From: Synechococcus sp. CCY 0621
GTDB lineage: Bacteria > Cyanobacteriota > Cyanobacteriia > PCC-6307 > Cyanobiaceae
DNA: 64,000 nt
Direction: 5' to 3'
Assembly: GCF_019038465.1 (NCBI RefSeq)
Contig: NZ_JAFKRH010000031.1
Coordinates: 354,288 to 418,287, forward strand
The translations under genes were made by a program, and so were the position numbers. Of this stretch, positions 6,691 through 15,468 are shown piece after piece. Below the pieces are notes generated by a model. That model worked only from the letters and a program-made list of their open reading frames with translations. It had not been told where the DNA came from and did not search any database. Positions within the stretch are counted from its first letter, which is position 1, and each line of letters starts with the position of its first letter.

Positions 6691-9600
6691 TCACAATCCA
6701 GGAACCGCCCCCCCGTCGCCCGTGAGCTGCCAGGCGGCCCAGAACTTGTGGTCGGCCCAGTCCGGCTCTGGCGGATTGCTGCGGAACTCCTGCTGCACCG
6801 TCGCTAGCGCGTCCATTCGACCGATCCCCTTCTTGAGCAGGGCGACGTACCGCTGCATGAACGCCGCCGTGGCGTCATCATCCACTTTCCACAGGGACAG
6901 CAGGGTGGAGCGGGCGCCGGCCACGGTGAGGGCCCGCTGCAGGCCATAGACCCCTTCGCCCGTCTGCAGGCTGCCGGAGGCGGTGTCGCAGGCGGAGAGC
7001 ACCACCAGCTCGGTGCCATCAAGCTGCAGCTGGGCCGCCTCCTTGGCGGTGAGATAGCCGTCATCGTCGGCCGTGCGGTTGCGGTTGGCGCCCGCCAGCA
7101 CGATGCCGCTGTTCAGCAGCGGGTCGCCGCTGCCCGTGGTGAAGAACCCGTGGCTGGCGATGTGCAACACCCTGGGGCCGCGCGCCTGCTGCAACACGCC
7201 GGTGGTGGCGGCGGATCCCTGATAGAGCGCCGCCCCGAGCCGTTCGGCAATCCAGCTCCCCTCAGAGGCCGTGGCGGGCAAGGGCTGCCACTTGCCTGGG
7301 CCACCGAAATCAGGATCGGCGAGTACAAGGGAACGCTGGCCGCCTGGTCCGGGGCTGGGCAGGCTGAGCAGATCACGGCCGCTGGTGAGGATCCGCAGCT
7401 GCACGCGCTGGCCCAGGGTGGCCGATGAATCGGCTTCAACTCCGCTCAAGCTGTCAGCGGGAGCAGGCAGCGCCGTGAACGGGATGCGGCTCAGCTCACC
7501 ATCGGGTGAAACAAACCAACGCCGCCGCCCCACCAGCTGCGGCAGCAGGGGCCCCAGCACCTTCTGGCTCACCCGGGCCCAGAACGGTCCAGCGGGGCGG
7601 TTGCGGGCCAGGCTTTCGGCCAGGGCCTGCTGGATCAGGGGATCGGTGGCCGCCGCCGGGCCGAGGTCCACCGCACGGGTCGCCCCATCGGGGAACAGCA
7701 GCATCGCCAGATAGCGCGCTTCTCCCCAGCTCCTGGCCTCCGGTTGACGGGCGTCGTAGGGGCGAAAGCGCTGGAATTCGATCAACACCCCATCAGGCGG
7801 CAGGGCAGCGGCCACCTGGGCGGTGTCCACCAGTCGCGGGGTCAGGGCCGGTAGCTGGCGGTAGAGCTCCTGCTCCAGCCGATCACGCTCCTGCTGCAGG
7901 CTCTGCCGCTGCGGCTCGCTGAGGTTCACATCGGCCAGCCGGCCTGTCATGGCCGTTATCTGGCTCACAAGCTTCTGCTGGCCAGGGGAGCCGCGGCCAA
8001 GCTGGGCCTGGCGCCGTTCAATGTCCTGCAGCAGGCCATGGCGGTTCAAGCGCGTGAACAGGGCCAGTGGGGCGCCGGCCGGAGCTCTGGCCACAAGGGA
8101 AAAGGGGATTTCCCAGACACTGCCGAGGGCCTTGATCTGTTGCAGTCGCCGCGCCTGGGGCAGCAGGGGAGCCTCCCGTTGCAGAAACAGGGACTGGCTG
8201 CCGATTCCACGGCGCAACAGCGGCTCCGCCTTGGCGTCGGCCCCCTGGCTCAAGTGCAACTTGGCGAGGTTGCTGAGGCTGGTGGCCGTCGTGGGGTGAT
8301 CACGCCCCAGCACGTTCTCGTAGATCGCCAGGGAGCGGAGAAACAGGGGCTCAGCCTTGGCATCGGCGCCCTGAAGACGATAAAGATCCGCAAGATTATT
8401 GAGGCTACCGGCGGTATCGGGATGATCAGGACCCAGCACCTTCTCCCGGATCGCCAGAGCGCGAAGGTGGAGCGGCTCGGCTTTGTTGGAGAAGCCCTGA
8501 TTGTCGTACAGCACCGCGAGGTTGCTGAGGTTGGTGGCCGTGGTGGGGTGATCGGGCCCCAGAGCCTTCTCATGGATGGCAAGGGCACGACGCAGCAGGG
8601 GCTCGGCCTTGGCGTAGGTGCCCGGATCGTCGTAGATCATGGCGAGGTTATTGAGGCTGGTGGCTGTATCGGCGTGGTCGGAGCCGAGCGCCTTCTCTTT
8701 GATCGCCAGGGCGCGACGTAGCAGGGGTTCCGCCTTGGCGTAGGCGCCCTGGCTCCGGTACAGCGCGGCGAGGTTACTCAGGCTGGTGGCGGTTGAATGA
8801 TGCTCGGGTCCCACCGTCATCTCATTGATCGCCAGGGCGCGGAGGTAGAGGGGTTCGGCCCTAGAAAAGGCGCCCTGGATTTCATACAAGAAAGCAAGAT
8901 TGTTAAGGCTGGCCGCGGTATCGGGATGATTGGCTCCCATTTCCTTCTCGCTGATCGCCAGGCTGCGCCGAAACAGGGGCTCAGCTTTGGGATAGGCACC
9001 CTGGGCGATGTACAGCTTCGCAAGGTAGTTGAGACTGACGGCCGTTTGGCGGTGATCGGGGCCCAATGCCTTCTCACTGATCGCCAGGGCGCGGAGATAG
9101 AGGGGCTCAGCCTTGGCGTAGGCGCCCTGCCTCTCATACAGAGCCCCAAGGCTGTTCAGGCCAAGGCCGATACCATCATGGTTAGGCCCGAGCACCTTTT
9201 CGGCGATCACCAGGGCGCGTAGATAGAGAGGCTCGGCCTTGGCGTAGGCGCCTTGGTTGGAATACAGCTGAGCAAGATTGTGGAGGCTCAGGGCGGTCAA
9301 CGGGTGATCAGGTCCCAGCACCTTGTTCCTGATCGCCAAGGAGCGGATTAGGAGGGGCTGGGCTTTGGCGTAGGCGCCCTGGTTGCTGTGCAGCCGCGAG
9401 AGGATGTCGAGGCTGGCGGCCATGTCGAGGTGATCGGGACCTTGCACCTTTTCGCGCCAGGCCAGAATCTTTTCCCACAGCGCCGCCGCCTGCCCATAGA
9501 GCCCCTTGGCCTCCAGGGTGTTGGCCTGGTCGATCCAGTCCCACACCTGCTCCGGGATCTGGGTGTAGCGCTCGCCCAACGGCTGGGCGATCCAGTCCTG

Positions 9601-9729
9601 CTGCCGTGGCCGTGGTGACTGGCCTTGGTGATCGACGGCCGCCGACGGCTGTCCATCGGCCAGCAGGAGCATGGCGAGGGCGGTTCCCCAACGGAACAGG
9701 GCCACCAAGGAACGAGCGGACCGCGTCAT
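6691..9729 (-). CDS. Secreted TPR-CHAT protein (caspase-like fold)
   Basis: The 1,012-residue protein begins with a signal peptide or anchor (SLVALFRWGTALAMLLLADG). About ten kinesin-light-chain-type TPR units of 42 residues follow (roughly residues 80-510), each with the pattern AEPLYLRALAI, LGPDHP and LNNLAxLY. After a linker comes a C-terminal CHAT domain with the expected dyad: His860 in VLHIASHGFF and Cys914 in LVVLSACDTASG, then GVYGLQRALTVAGARSTLLSLW. CHAT domains are caspase-like cysteine proteases, often coupled to a sensor; here TPRs would be the sensor. The frame is open to 9885, but the ATG at 9729 is preferred because it gives the signal peptide and avoids the divergent gene at 9809. 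The protease target is not known; the next gene downstream is a dead metallopeptidase homologue. Confidence 0.9.
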   Translation of the reverse strand: MTRSARSLVALFRWGTALAMLLLADGQPSAAVDHQGQSPRPRQQDWIAQPLGERYTQIPEQVWDWIDQANTLEAKGLYGQAAALWEKILAWREKVQGPDHLDMAASLDILSRLHSNQGAYAKAQPLLIRSLAIRNKVLGPDHPLTALSLHNLAQLYSNQGAYAKAEPLYLRALVIAEKVLGPNHDGIGLGLNSLGALYERQGAYAKAEPLYLRALAISEKALGPDHRQTAVSLNYLAKLYIAQGAYPKAEPLFRRSLAISEKEMGANHPDTAASLNNLAFLYEIQGAFSRAEPLYLRALAINEMTVGPEHHSTATSLSNLAALYRSQGAYAKAEPLLRRALAIKEKALGSDHADTATSLNNLAMIYDDPGTYAKAEPLLRRALAIHEKALGPDHPTTATNLSNLAVLYDNQGFSNKAEPLHLRALAIREKVLGPDHPDTAGSLNNLADLYRLQGADAKAEPLFLRSLAIYENVLGRDHPTTATSLSNLAKLHLSQGADAKAEPLLRRGIGSQSLFLQREAPLLPQARRLQQIKALGSVWEIPFSLVARAPAGAPLALFTRLNRHGLLQDIERRQAQLGRGSPGQQKLVSQITAMTGRLADVNLSEPQRQSLQQERDRLEQELYRQLPALTPRLVDTAQVAAALPPDGVLIEFQRFRPYDARQPEARSWGEARYLAMLLFPDGATRAVDLGPAAATDPLIQQALAESLARNRPAGPFWARVSQKVLGPLLPQLVGRRRWFVSPDGELSRIPFTALPAPADSLSGVEADSSATLGQRVQLRILTSGRDLLSLPSPGPGGQRSLVLADPDFGGPGKWQPLPATASEGSWIAERLGAALYQGSAATTGVLQQARGPRVLHIASHGFFTTGSGDPLLNSGIVLAGANRNRTADDDGYLTAKEAAQLQLDGTELVVLSACDTASGSLQTGEGVYGLQRALTVAGARSTLLSLWKVDDDATAAFMQRYVALLKKGIGRMDALATVQQEFRSNPPEPDWADHKFWAAWQLTGDGGAVPGL
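8205..9490 (-). repeat. In-frame 126-base tandem repeat coding for TPR units
   Basis: The DNA repeats with a period of 126 bases (42 codons), about ten units plus a partial one. Units differ mainly at third positions and around the turn residues, and some neighbours are much closer to each other than to the rest (for example the two AEPLLRRALAI units), suggesting recent unit duplication. Such arrays can gain or lose units by slippage, so unit number may differ between strains. Confidence 0.85.
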
Positions 9730-9808
9730 GGGCGTACGGGGGGTTCCCAGCTTCCGGTACGGGATCCAGCATGGTCTGGACATCGACAAACCCTGCTGGA
9801 ACGGGTCC

Positions 9809-10525
9809 ATGAAACTGATGGTGGTCGGGGCCAGCCGCGGGCTTGGCCGTGCCTTTGTCGAGGGTCTGGGCAGTGCCGGCGACACGGTGATCGGCGTCTC
9901 GCGGCGACGGCCCGATGGCCTGAGGCTGCCGGCGGACGTCGAGCTCGCCTGGATCGAGGCGGATCTGGCGGAGCCGTTGCCGGCGGTGCGGTGGATCGAG
10001 CAGCAGGCCCCCGCCCAGCTGGATGTGCTGATCTACAACCTCGGCGTCTGGGAAGCGAACGCCTTCAGCGAGGCCTACAGCTTCCTGGAAGATCCCGACG
10101 ACAGCATCGCCACCATGGTGGCCATCAACATCACCGGTGCCCTGATGCTGCTCCGGCGGCTGATTCCGCGGCTGCTCGACTCCCCCAGGCCCCAGCTGAT
10201 CCTCACGGGCTCCACCTCCGGCCTGCGCCAGAGCGGGCAGCCGGAGGTGACCTTCGGCGCCTCAAAGTTCGCCTTCACCGGCATCGCCGATGCCCTGCGG
10301 GAGAGCTTCCGGGACCAGCGGCTGGCGGTGACCTGTCTGCAGCTGGGCTACCTGAACACCGACGACGGCCTGGAGGTGCCGTCCGAGGCGGCCGCCGGGC
10401 GCGGTGAGGGCCGGCAGATTCCGCTCCACGACGTGATCCGGATCGTCTCGGCCCTGCTGCAGCTGTCCCCGGCCTCCTTTGTTCGCGAGCTGGTGCTGCC
10501 CGCCATCGGCGACGAGCGGTTCTGA
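9809..10525 (+). CDS. SDR-family oxidoreductase with catalytic Tyr replaced by Phe
   Basis: The 238-residue protein has the Rossmann start of short-chain dehydrogenases (GASRGLGRAF), the central YNLGVW where classical members have NNAG, the serine strand LILTGSTSGL, and TFGASKFAF in place of YxxxK. Phe149 thus stands where the catalytic tyrosine should be, with Lys153 kept. Either the enzyme works by another route or it only binds nucleotide. The ATG at 9809 starts directly at the Rossmann strand; the longer frame from 9671 is antisense to the TPR-CHAT start. It is divergent from that gene and 50 bases before the PAP2 gene on the same strand. Confidence 0.85.
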   Translation: MKLMVVGASRGLGRAFVEGLGSAGDTVIGVSRRRPDGLRLPADVELAWIEADLAEPLPAVRWIEQQAPAQLDVLIYNLGVWEANAFSEAYSFLEDPDDSIATMVAINITGALMLLRRLIPRLLDSPRPQLILTGSTSGLRQSGQPEVTFGASKFAFTGIADALRESFRDQRLAVTCLQLGYLNTDDGLEVPSEAAAGRGEGRQIPLHDVIRIVSALLQLSPASFVRELVLPAIGDERF

Positions 10526-10575
10526 CGTCCGGAGCGCCCTTACGGTGCGGCCACCCCAGCGACGGCACCGGAGCC

Positions 10576-11337
10576 ATGAACACCCTGCGCCCGGGACATT
10601 GGCTGTCCAGCCTCCTGCTGCTGCAGACCGCCCTGCTGCCGGGTTCGCTGGCGCTGGGGGGGCCGGCGTCCGCCCAGCCGGCGGACCCGGCGGCGGGCCT
10701 GGTGCTCCAGCCGGCCGCCTACCGCGCCGTGATCGGCCAGCCACCAGCCCCCGGCAGCCGCCTGGCACTCGATGATCTGGCGATCCTGCGCTGGAACCAG
10801 CGCACCCGCACGCCGGCGGGAATCGTGCACAGCTGGCGCTTCCTGAACCGCCATCTCAGCGTCTTCGATGCCGCCGTGGGCGCCGACCTGGCGCGGACCG
10901 CCCCCCTCCTCTACGCGGGCCTGCCGGCCTTTCTGGAGCGGGCCGATGGGCTGAAGGATCAGATCAAGGATGGGGTGGCCCGTCCCCGCCCCTTCCTGAG
11001 CCACCCGGATCTGAAGCCCTGCCTGCCCCTGGAGGGCTCCTGGTCATTCCCCAGCGGCCACGCCACCTGGTTTGGCACCGCATCCCTGCTGCTGGCCGAC
11101 CTGCTGCCGGAGCGCCGGGAGCGGCTGCTGCCGGTGGGTCTTCAGGGGGGATACGTGCGCGCCTACTGCGCCCTGCACTACCCCAGTGATGTCCTGGCCA
11201 GCCAGCGCCTCGCCCAGGCGGTCAGTCAGGAGGTGATCGCCTCCCCCCAGTGGCGGCGCTTCAAGCAGCAGGTGGCCGGTGAGCGCCTCCTGCTGCTCAC
11301 GGTCCCACCGGCCGGCCTGCCCCTGCTGGCGGATTGA
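10576..11337 (+). CDS. Secreted PAP2-family acid phosphatase (class A type)
   Basis: The 253-residue product carries a signal peptide ([20 protein letters not shown], then GPASAQP). The PAP2 motifs are KDGVARPRP (KxxxxxxRP), SFPSGH, and [14 protein letters not shown] in place of SRxxxxxHxxxD. The arrangement with a signal peptide and few membrane helices suits periplasmic non-specific acid phosphatases of the PhoN type more than lipid phosphatases. The first serine of the third motif is Val. The stop overlaps the TTG start of the next gene by four bases, so translation is probably coupled with the membrane protein and the beta-lactamase that follow. Confidence 0.85.
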   Translation: MNTLRPGHWLSSLLLLQTALLPGSLALGGPASAQPADPAAGLVLQPAAYRAVIGQPPAPGSRLALDDLAILRWNQRTRTPAGIVHSWRFLNRHLSVFDAAVGADLARTAPLLYAGLPAFLERADGLKDQIKDGVARPRPFLSHPDLKPCLPLEGSWSFPSGHATWFGTASLLLADLLPERRERLLPVGLQGGYVRAYCALHYPSDVLASQRLAQAVSQEVIASPQWRRFKQQVAGERLLLLTVPPAGLPLLAD

Positions 11338-12560
11338 TCGCGTTCCACGCCACGGTTCGCGGCGCCCGGCGCAACGGACTGGGCCTGCTGCTCACCCCGC
11401 TGGTGCTGCTCCGCCGCGTCGTGCAGGGGTTGGCCCTGGCCCTCGAGCGCATGATCTGGCGGGAGCTGATCGAGGACGAGGCCCCCGCCAACCCGCTCGT
11501 CAGCCTGCTGGCCTTCCTGCTGTTCTCCGGCCTCTGCCTGCTGGCCAGCCTCCAGGGGGCCGTGGCCTATGTGATCGCCCTGCTGCTGTTCCTGCTGCCG
11601 ATGGAGTGGCTGATGGCCAGCTTCGGCTACGCCGCGCCGGTGCAGCGACGGGTGCTGCTGCAGAGCTGGGGCCAGCGGATCCGCCTGTTCGCGGACACGG
11701 CCGGGGGAAGCGAGCGGCTGGAGTTGGACCGGGCCGCCATCACGGCCGTACGGATCCGCCGGGCCAACCTGGAGCTGCCGCCGCTGGGGGAGCGGCCCCT
11801 CGGCTGGGATCTGTGTCTGGCCATGGCCGATCCCGCCGCGGAGCACCTGCTGGCCCGCGCCACAAGCTTGTCCGGCGCCTGGCAGCAGGCCCACGCCCTG
11901 GCCGCCGACCTGGGGGTTCCCCTGCACCTGGCCGGCGCCCTCAACGCCCGGCAGCTCGCCGCAGCCCGGCCGGGCGGGCCGCAGCCGGACGATGTCTGGA
12001 GGCTGGAAACGGGGTCTTCCGCCACACGCCTGGTCCGCAGCCGCCGCGGCGTGGGCGCGGCGCAGTGGTGGCGCTCCTTTGCCCAGCAGGGCAGCTACCT
12101 GCTGTTCGTCGCCGTGCTCAACACCGTGATGGTGAAGTACGGCGGCTTTCTGGTCTGGATGTTCGGGCCGCGCCTGGGCCTGAGCGAATCCACCACCCTG
12201 GTGCTGGATCTCTCCCTGCCGGGCCTGCTGTCACTGGCCCTGCCGGAGTGGACCGTGATCCAGACCCTGCTGGTGGTCGCCGCCCTTGGCGCGGCAGGCA
12301 TCGGCAGCTACCGGCAGTGGAGCCCGCAGGAGCTCTGCCTGACGGACGACCAGCTCAGCCTCCGCCGCCCTGGCCAGCCCAGCCGCAGCCTGCCGCTGCG
12401 GCTGATCACCGGGGCGCTGCTGCTGCCGGGTCCGCCCCCCCGGGTGATCCTCTGGAGCGAGCGCCGGCCCCCGATCGTGGTGGACGGCCTCTCCGGCGAG
12501 CGGGAGGCCGCCGAGCTGCTGGAGAAGCTGGAGTCCGTCCTGGGTCCGCCGCAGGGATGA
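11334..12560 (+). CDS. Hypothetical membrane protein
   Basis: The 408-residue protein has two strong membrane segments near residues 60-100 ([20 protein letters not shown], then [17 protein letters not shown]) and another pair near 250-325 ([21 protein letters not shown], then [16 protein letters not shown]), with soluble domains between and after them. No family was recognised. The start is a TTG that overlaps the upstream stop (TTGA), and its own TGA overlaps the next ATG (ATGA), so the gene is locked between a secreted phosphatase and a secreted beta-lactamase. Alternative GTG starts further in are possible. Confidence 0.7.
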   Translation: MIAFHATVRGARRNGLGLLLTPLVLLRRVVQGLALALERMIWRELIEDEAPANPLVSLLAFLLFSGLCLLASLQGAVAYVIALLLFLLPMEWLMASFGYAAPVQRRVLLQSWGQRIRLFADTAGGSERLELDRAAITAVRIRRANLELPPLGERPLGWDLCLAMADPAAEHLLARATSLSGAWQQAHALAADLGVPLHLAGALNARQLAAARPGGPQPDDVWRLETGSSATRLVRSRRGVGAAQWWRSFAQQGSYLLFVAVLNTVMVKYGGFLVWMFGPRLGLSESTTLVLDLSLPGLLSLALPEWTVIQTLLVVAALGAAGIGSYRQWSPQELCLTDDQLSLRRPGQPSRSLPLRLITGALLLPGPPPRVILWSERRPPIVVDGLSGEREAAELLEKLESVLGPPQG

Positions 12561-13432
12561 TGAACCCGATGGAACCCCTCAACACCCTGGCCCTGGCCGC
12601 AGCCCTGGTAGCGGCGGCGCCCGCCACGGCGGAAACCGGCCTGGCGGCCCTGGAAGCCCGCTCGGGCGGCCGGCTGGGGGTGTTCGCCATCGACACCGCC
12701 AGCGGCACCCGCATCGGGCATCGGGCCGACGAACGCTTTCCCGTCTGCAGCACCTTCAAGGCGATCCTGGCGGCGGCCGTACTCCACAGGAGCCAGCGGG
12801 AGCCCGGCTTCCTGGAGCAGCGGATCCGCTTCGGCCGCCAGGATCTGGTGACCTACTCGCCGATCGCCGAGCAGCACCTCGAGGACGGCCTGACAGTGGC
12901 GGAGATGGCCGCCGCCACCGTCCAATACAGCGACAACACCGCCGCCAACCAGCTGATGGCACGCCTGGGCGGCCCCGCGGGCCTGACCGCCTTCGCCCGC
13001 TCCATCGGCAACCGGACCTTCCGGCTCGATCGCTGGGAAACCGACCTCAACTCCGCCATCCCCGGCGATCCCCGCGACACCGACACCCCCGCCGGCATGG
13101 GCAGCAGCCTCCAGGCCCTGGTGCTCGGCACCGCCCTGGGCTCGCCCCAGCGCCGTCGACTGCAGGACTGGCTGATCGGCAACACCACCGGCGACCGGAG
13201 GGTGCGGGCCGGGGTGCCGACGGGCTGGCGTGTGGGCGACAAGACGGGCAGTTGCGGCGTGTACGGCACCGCCAACGACGTGGCCGTGGTCTGGCCGCCG
13301 GACCGTGCGCCGATCGTGCTGGCGATCTTCCATACCCAGGCCGATCCGGCCGCCCAGGCGCAGGAGGGGGTGATCGCCGCAGCCGCCACGATCGTGGTTG
13401 AGGCGTTCACGCATTCGCAGACCCCGCACTGA
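12557..13432 (+). CDS. Class A beta-lactamase, KPC-like
   Basis: The 291-residue secreted enzyme has all active-site elements of class A serine beta-lactamases: STFK with the nucleophile Ser65 (Ambler S70), SDN at 125-127 (S130 loop), Glu161 in RWETDLN (E166, omega loop) and KTG at 229-231 (K234). It also has Cys64 just before the nucleophile and Cys233 in KTGSCG. These match Cys69 and Cys238, the disulfide typical of carbapenemases such as KPC, NMC-A and [29 protein letters not shown] and YGTAND are shared with KPC as I remember it. Tyr stands where KPC has Trp105. A signal peptide precedes [10 protein letters not shown]. Substrate range is inferred, not shown. Confidence 0.95.
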   Translation: MMNPMEPLNTLALAAALVAAAPATAETGLAALEARSGGRLGVFAIDTASGTRIGHRADERFPVCSTFKAILAAAVLHRSQREPGFLEQRIRFGRQDLVTYSPIAEQHLEDGLTVAEMAAATVQYSDNTAANQLMARLGGPAGLTAFARSIGNRTFRLDRWETDLNSAIPGDPRDTDTPAGMGSSLQALVLGTALGSPQRRRLQDWLIGNTTGDRRVRAGVPTGWRVGDKTGSCGVYGTANDVAVVWPPDRAPIVLAIFHTQADPAAQAQEGVIAAAATIVVEAFTHSQTPH

Positions 13433-13893
13433 AACCCAGGCATGGGTCAGGCTCTGGACGCGAAATGTTTGTTGCTGCAATGGACCTCAGCGATGTCGGC
13501 ATGCGGAACCAAGCCAGAACAGGGGCATTGATCAGATCTTCTGACCAGTCGTCGCAAGATCCTTCGAATCCATTTGAGAGCTTGTGATCTGAGCCATCGA
13601 ACCTATTGGATCTTCGAAAAGATGACCCAACACACTGCTAGTAATCCGCTCCATCGTGATAGGATTAATTGACTGGAACAATCCAGCTTGCACGATGGTC
13701 GTCCTCAGGACTTCCAGGCTCAGGAAACAGCTCTTCCTTGCCTTGATCACGTGCTCTGCCCCTTCCTTTACGAATTCGTCTTTCGTTTCGCTTGAGCATT
13801 TCGCCTGTCGTCGTGAGCAGGCCAACGGCCCTTAAGGCCATTGCGAAAGGGGTGTCGGTCGTTCCGGTTGTCATATCGCAAGAGAATCCATCC
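13433..13893. other. AT-richer intergenic stretch without a convincing gene
   Basis: These 461 bases are visibly poorer in GC than both flanks. A minus-strand frame of 97 codons (13532-13825, TTG start) is open, but its product has no recognisable motif, no signal peptide and no ribosome site, so I do not call it a gene; it could be a remnant. No terminator hairpin with a T-run follows the beta-lactamase. The promoter of the coiled-coil gene at 13894 should lie in the last 100 bases, but no clear -10/-35 pair stands out. Confidence 0.5.
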
Positions 13894-14238
13894 ATGACCA
13901 CCCAACAACCCACCATCAACCACTCTTCCCAGGAGATGGCCAACGTCGACGAACGCCTGCGCCAGGCCATTCTCGACAAGCGGCAGTCCCAGATGAAGGA
14001 ACTGTCGGACAAGATCGATCAGCTGCAACACCAGGCCAAACAGCTGACAGAAAGCATTCGCGACGAATCCGAGAGCAAGCTCGAGGAGCTCAGGGCCGCC
14101 CGCGATGCGGCCAGCTCACAGTTGCAGGAGCTGCAACACAGCACCCAGGACGCATGGTCCAACGTGCTTGAGCAGACCGACGAGGCGTTGCAGTCCGTGT
14201 CCGATCGCTTCCACGCCTACGTCAAGAGCCAGAGCTGA
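13894..14238 (+). CDS. Small coiled-coil protein
   Basis: The 114-residue protein is almost entirely charged helix: from residue 15 on it reads as heptads (RLRQAILDKRQSQMKELSDK, then QLQHQAKQLTESIRDESESK) with Leu/Ile at a and d positions and no membrane segment. Such proteins oligomerise; nothing points to a specific partner. The frame is open further upstream, but the ATG at 13894 begins the charged helical part and the upstream translation looks random. Stands alone before the PfkB-like gene (74 bases downstream). Confidence 0.7.
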   Translation: MTTQQPTINHSSQEMANVDERLRQAILDKRQSQMKELSDKIDQLQHQAKQLTESIRDESESKLEELRAARDAASSQLQELQHSTQDAWSNVLEQTDEALQSVSDRFHAYVKSQS

Positions 14239-14312
14239 TTGCGGATGTCGCTCGTTCTCTCCAACTTGCCATCCGATCTCCGAATTTCGCCCACCCACTC
14301 CACGTCTTGCCT

Positions 14313-15386
14313 ATGTCCAACATCACAACCACCAAACCCATCACCATCCATCCCCTGAGCCTGGAATCCCACGACCAACCCCGTGTGCTCTGCTTCGGCG
14401 AAGCCCTGATCCATCGCATCAACAGGCCCGATACCGAGAACAAAGCGAACACACTGGATCGTCCGGGAGGCTCCGCGGCCAGCGTGGCCTGCGGGGTCAC
14501 CCGCCTGGGTACCCCGGCCAGCTTCCTGGGCCGGATCGGCGACGATCCGCTCGGCCGGCAACTGCTGGAGCTGTTCGAACGACGACAGGTGAGCACGCCG
14601 GCGCTGCAGACGGATCCGAAACGTCCAACACGGGTAGCCCGGCTGCAATGGAAGCCAGGTGGGGAGCTTTGCCTCGACGACTTCCTGGGCGACAGGGGCC
14701 AGGGCTTCGCCGACAGCGCTGTGGTTCCCGCCACACTGGCTGAATCGGTGAAGCCCCTGCTCCGGGAAGCCCGCTGGCTGCTCATCAGCACCAATGCCCT
14801 CGTCAGCGGCCCGAGCGCCATGGCACTGGATCTGCTGCTCAAGCGGGCCACGGCCCAGGGACTTGGCATCGCCCTGGACATCGATTGGTGCCCCGGTTTC
14901 TGGGGCCTTGCTCCGGATGCGGCCCCATCGGCCGAAGTGCTGCGCCGTTTCCGGCCCCTCGGCGAGAAGGCCACCCTGATCCTGGCGTCCGCCGGGGAGG
15001 CCAAGGCCTTCTTCAGCAGCGCCGATCCCGCAACCATTCATGGCGCGCTGGCCAAGCGCCCGGCCGTTCTGGTGACGGGGTGCAAGGGAACCGTGCGCTG
15101 GTGCCTGGGCGGTCGCCAAGGCACCCTGTCGCCCGCCGAGGAGCATGTTCCCAGCCATCCTCTGGGCGTCCGTCAAGCCTTCACGGCAGCCCTGCTGGAT
15201 GGCCTCTGCCGCCGGCCTGAGCTGCTCGAAGCTCCGGCACCGGGCGGTGCTGGCGTCGCCGGACCTGGTCCGATCGAAGACCTGCTTCGCTTTGCCTCGG
15301 CCTGCGCCACCCTCGTGGGCCGCACCGAAGGGGCTATCGAGCCCCAGCCCAGGCGAGAGGCCGTGAAGGCGTTCCTCAAGGCCTGA
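14313..15386 (+). CDS. PfkB-family carbohydrate kinase homologue lacking the catalytic Asp
   Basis: The 357-residue protein has the N-terminal PfkB pattern: FGEALIHRI, then RPGGSAASVACGVTRLG, and FLGRIGDDPLGRQLLELFERRQV. In the C-terminal signature, family members have DTxGAGDAF; this protein has HPLGVRQAF, with Gln288 in place of the catalytic base and no GAGD anion hole. It resembles cyanobacterial fructokinase-like proteins but is probably not an active sugar kinase; it may bind a sugar or a partner. The start at the ATG 14313 follows a short leader of 25 residues. A rho-independent terminator follows at 15431. Confidence 0.85.
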   Translation: MSNITTTKPITIHPLSLESHDQPRVLCFGEALIHRINRPDTENKANTLDRPGGSAASVACGVTRLGTPASFLGRIGDDPLGRQLLELFERRQVSTPALQTDPKRPTRVARLQWKPGGELCLDDFLGDRGQGFADSAVVPATLAESVKPLLREARWLLISTNALVSGPSAMALDLLLKRATAQGLGIALDIDWCPGFWGLAPDAAPSAEVLRRFRPLGEKATLILASAGEAKAFFSSADPATIHGALAKRPAVLVTGCKGTVRWCLGGRQGTLSPAEEHVPSHPLGVRQAFTAALLDGLCRRPELLEAPAPGGAGVAGPGPIEDLLRFASACATLVGRTEGAIEPQPRREAVKAFLKA

Positions 15387-15430
15387 TCTCCAACCTCCCT
15401 CAAGGCGCTTCGCAACGCGCTTTGTCCCCG

Positions 15431-15458
15431 GCCCCCTGGCTACGCCGGGGGCTTTGTT
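15431..15458 (+). terminator. Rho-independent terminator after the PfkB-like gene
   Basis: GCCCCC pairs with GGGGGC and, after one bulged T, GGC pairs with GCC around a TAC loop; the plus strand continues as TTTGTT. It lies between two convergent genes, 44 bases after the PfkB-like stop and just before the proB stop. Confidence 0.75.
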
Positions 15459-15468
15459 GCGGGAAGCC

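Noticed and set aside
8205..9490. A regular array of repeats that could suggest CRISPR or a satellite
   Set aside because: The 126-base period is in frame and encodes TPR units of the CHAT protein; there are no short identical repeats with unique spacers.
12308..13480. Minus-strand frame of 390 codons opposite the beta-lactamase
   Set aside because: Antisense to an enzyme with all active-site motifs; the product has no recognisable domain.
13532..13825. Minus-strand frame of 97 codons in the AT-richer gap
   Set aside because: TTG start without a ribosome site, no motif, no signal peptide and unusual composition; may be a gene remnant but cannot be supported.
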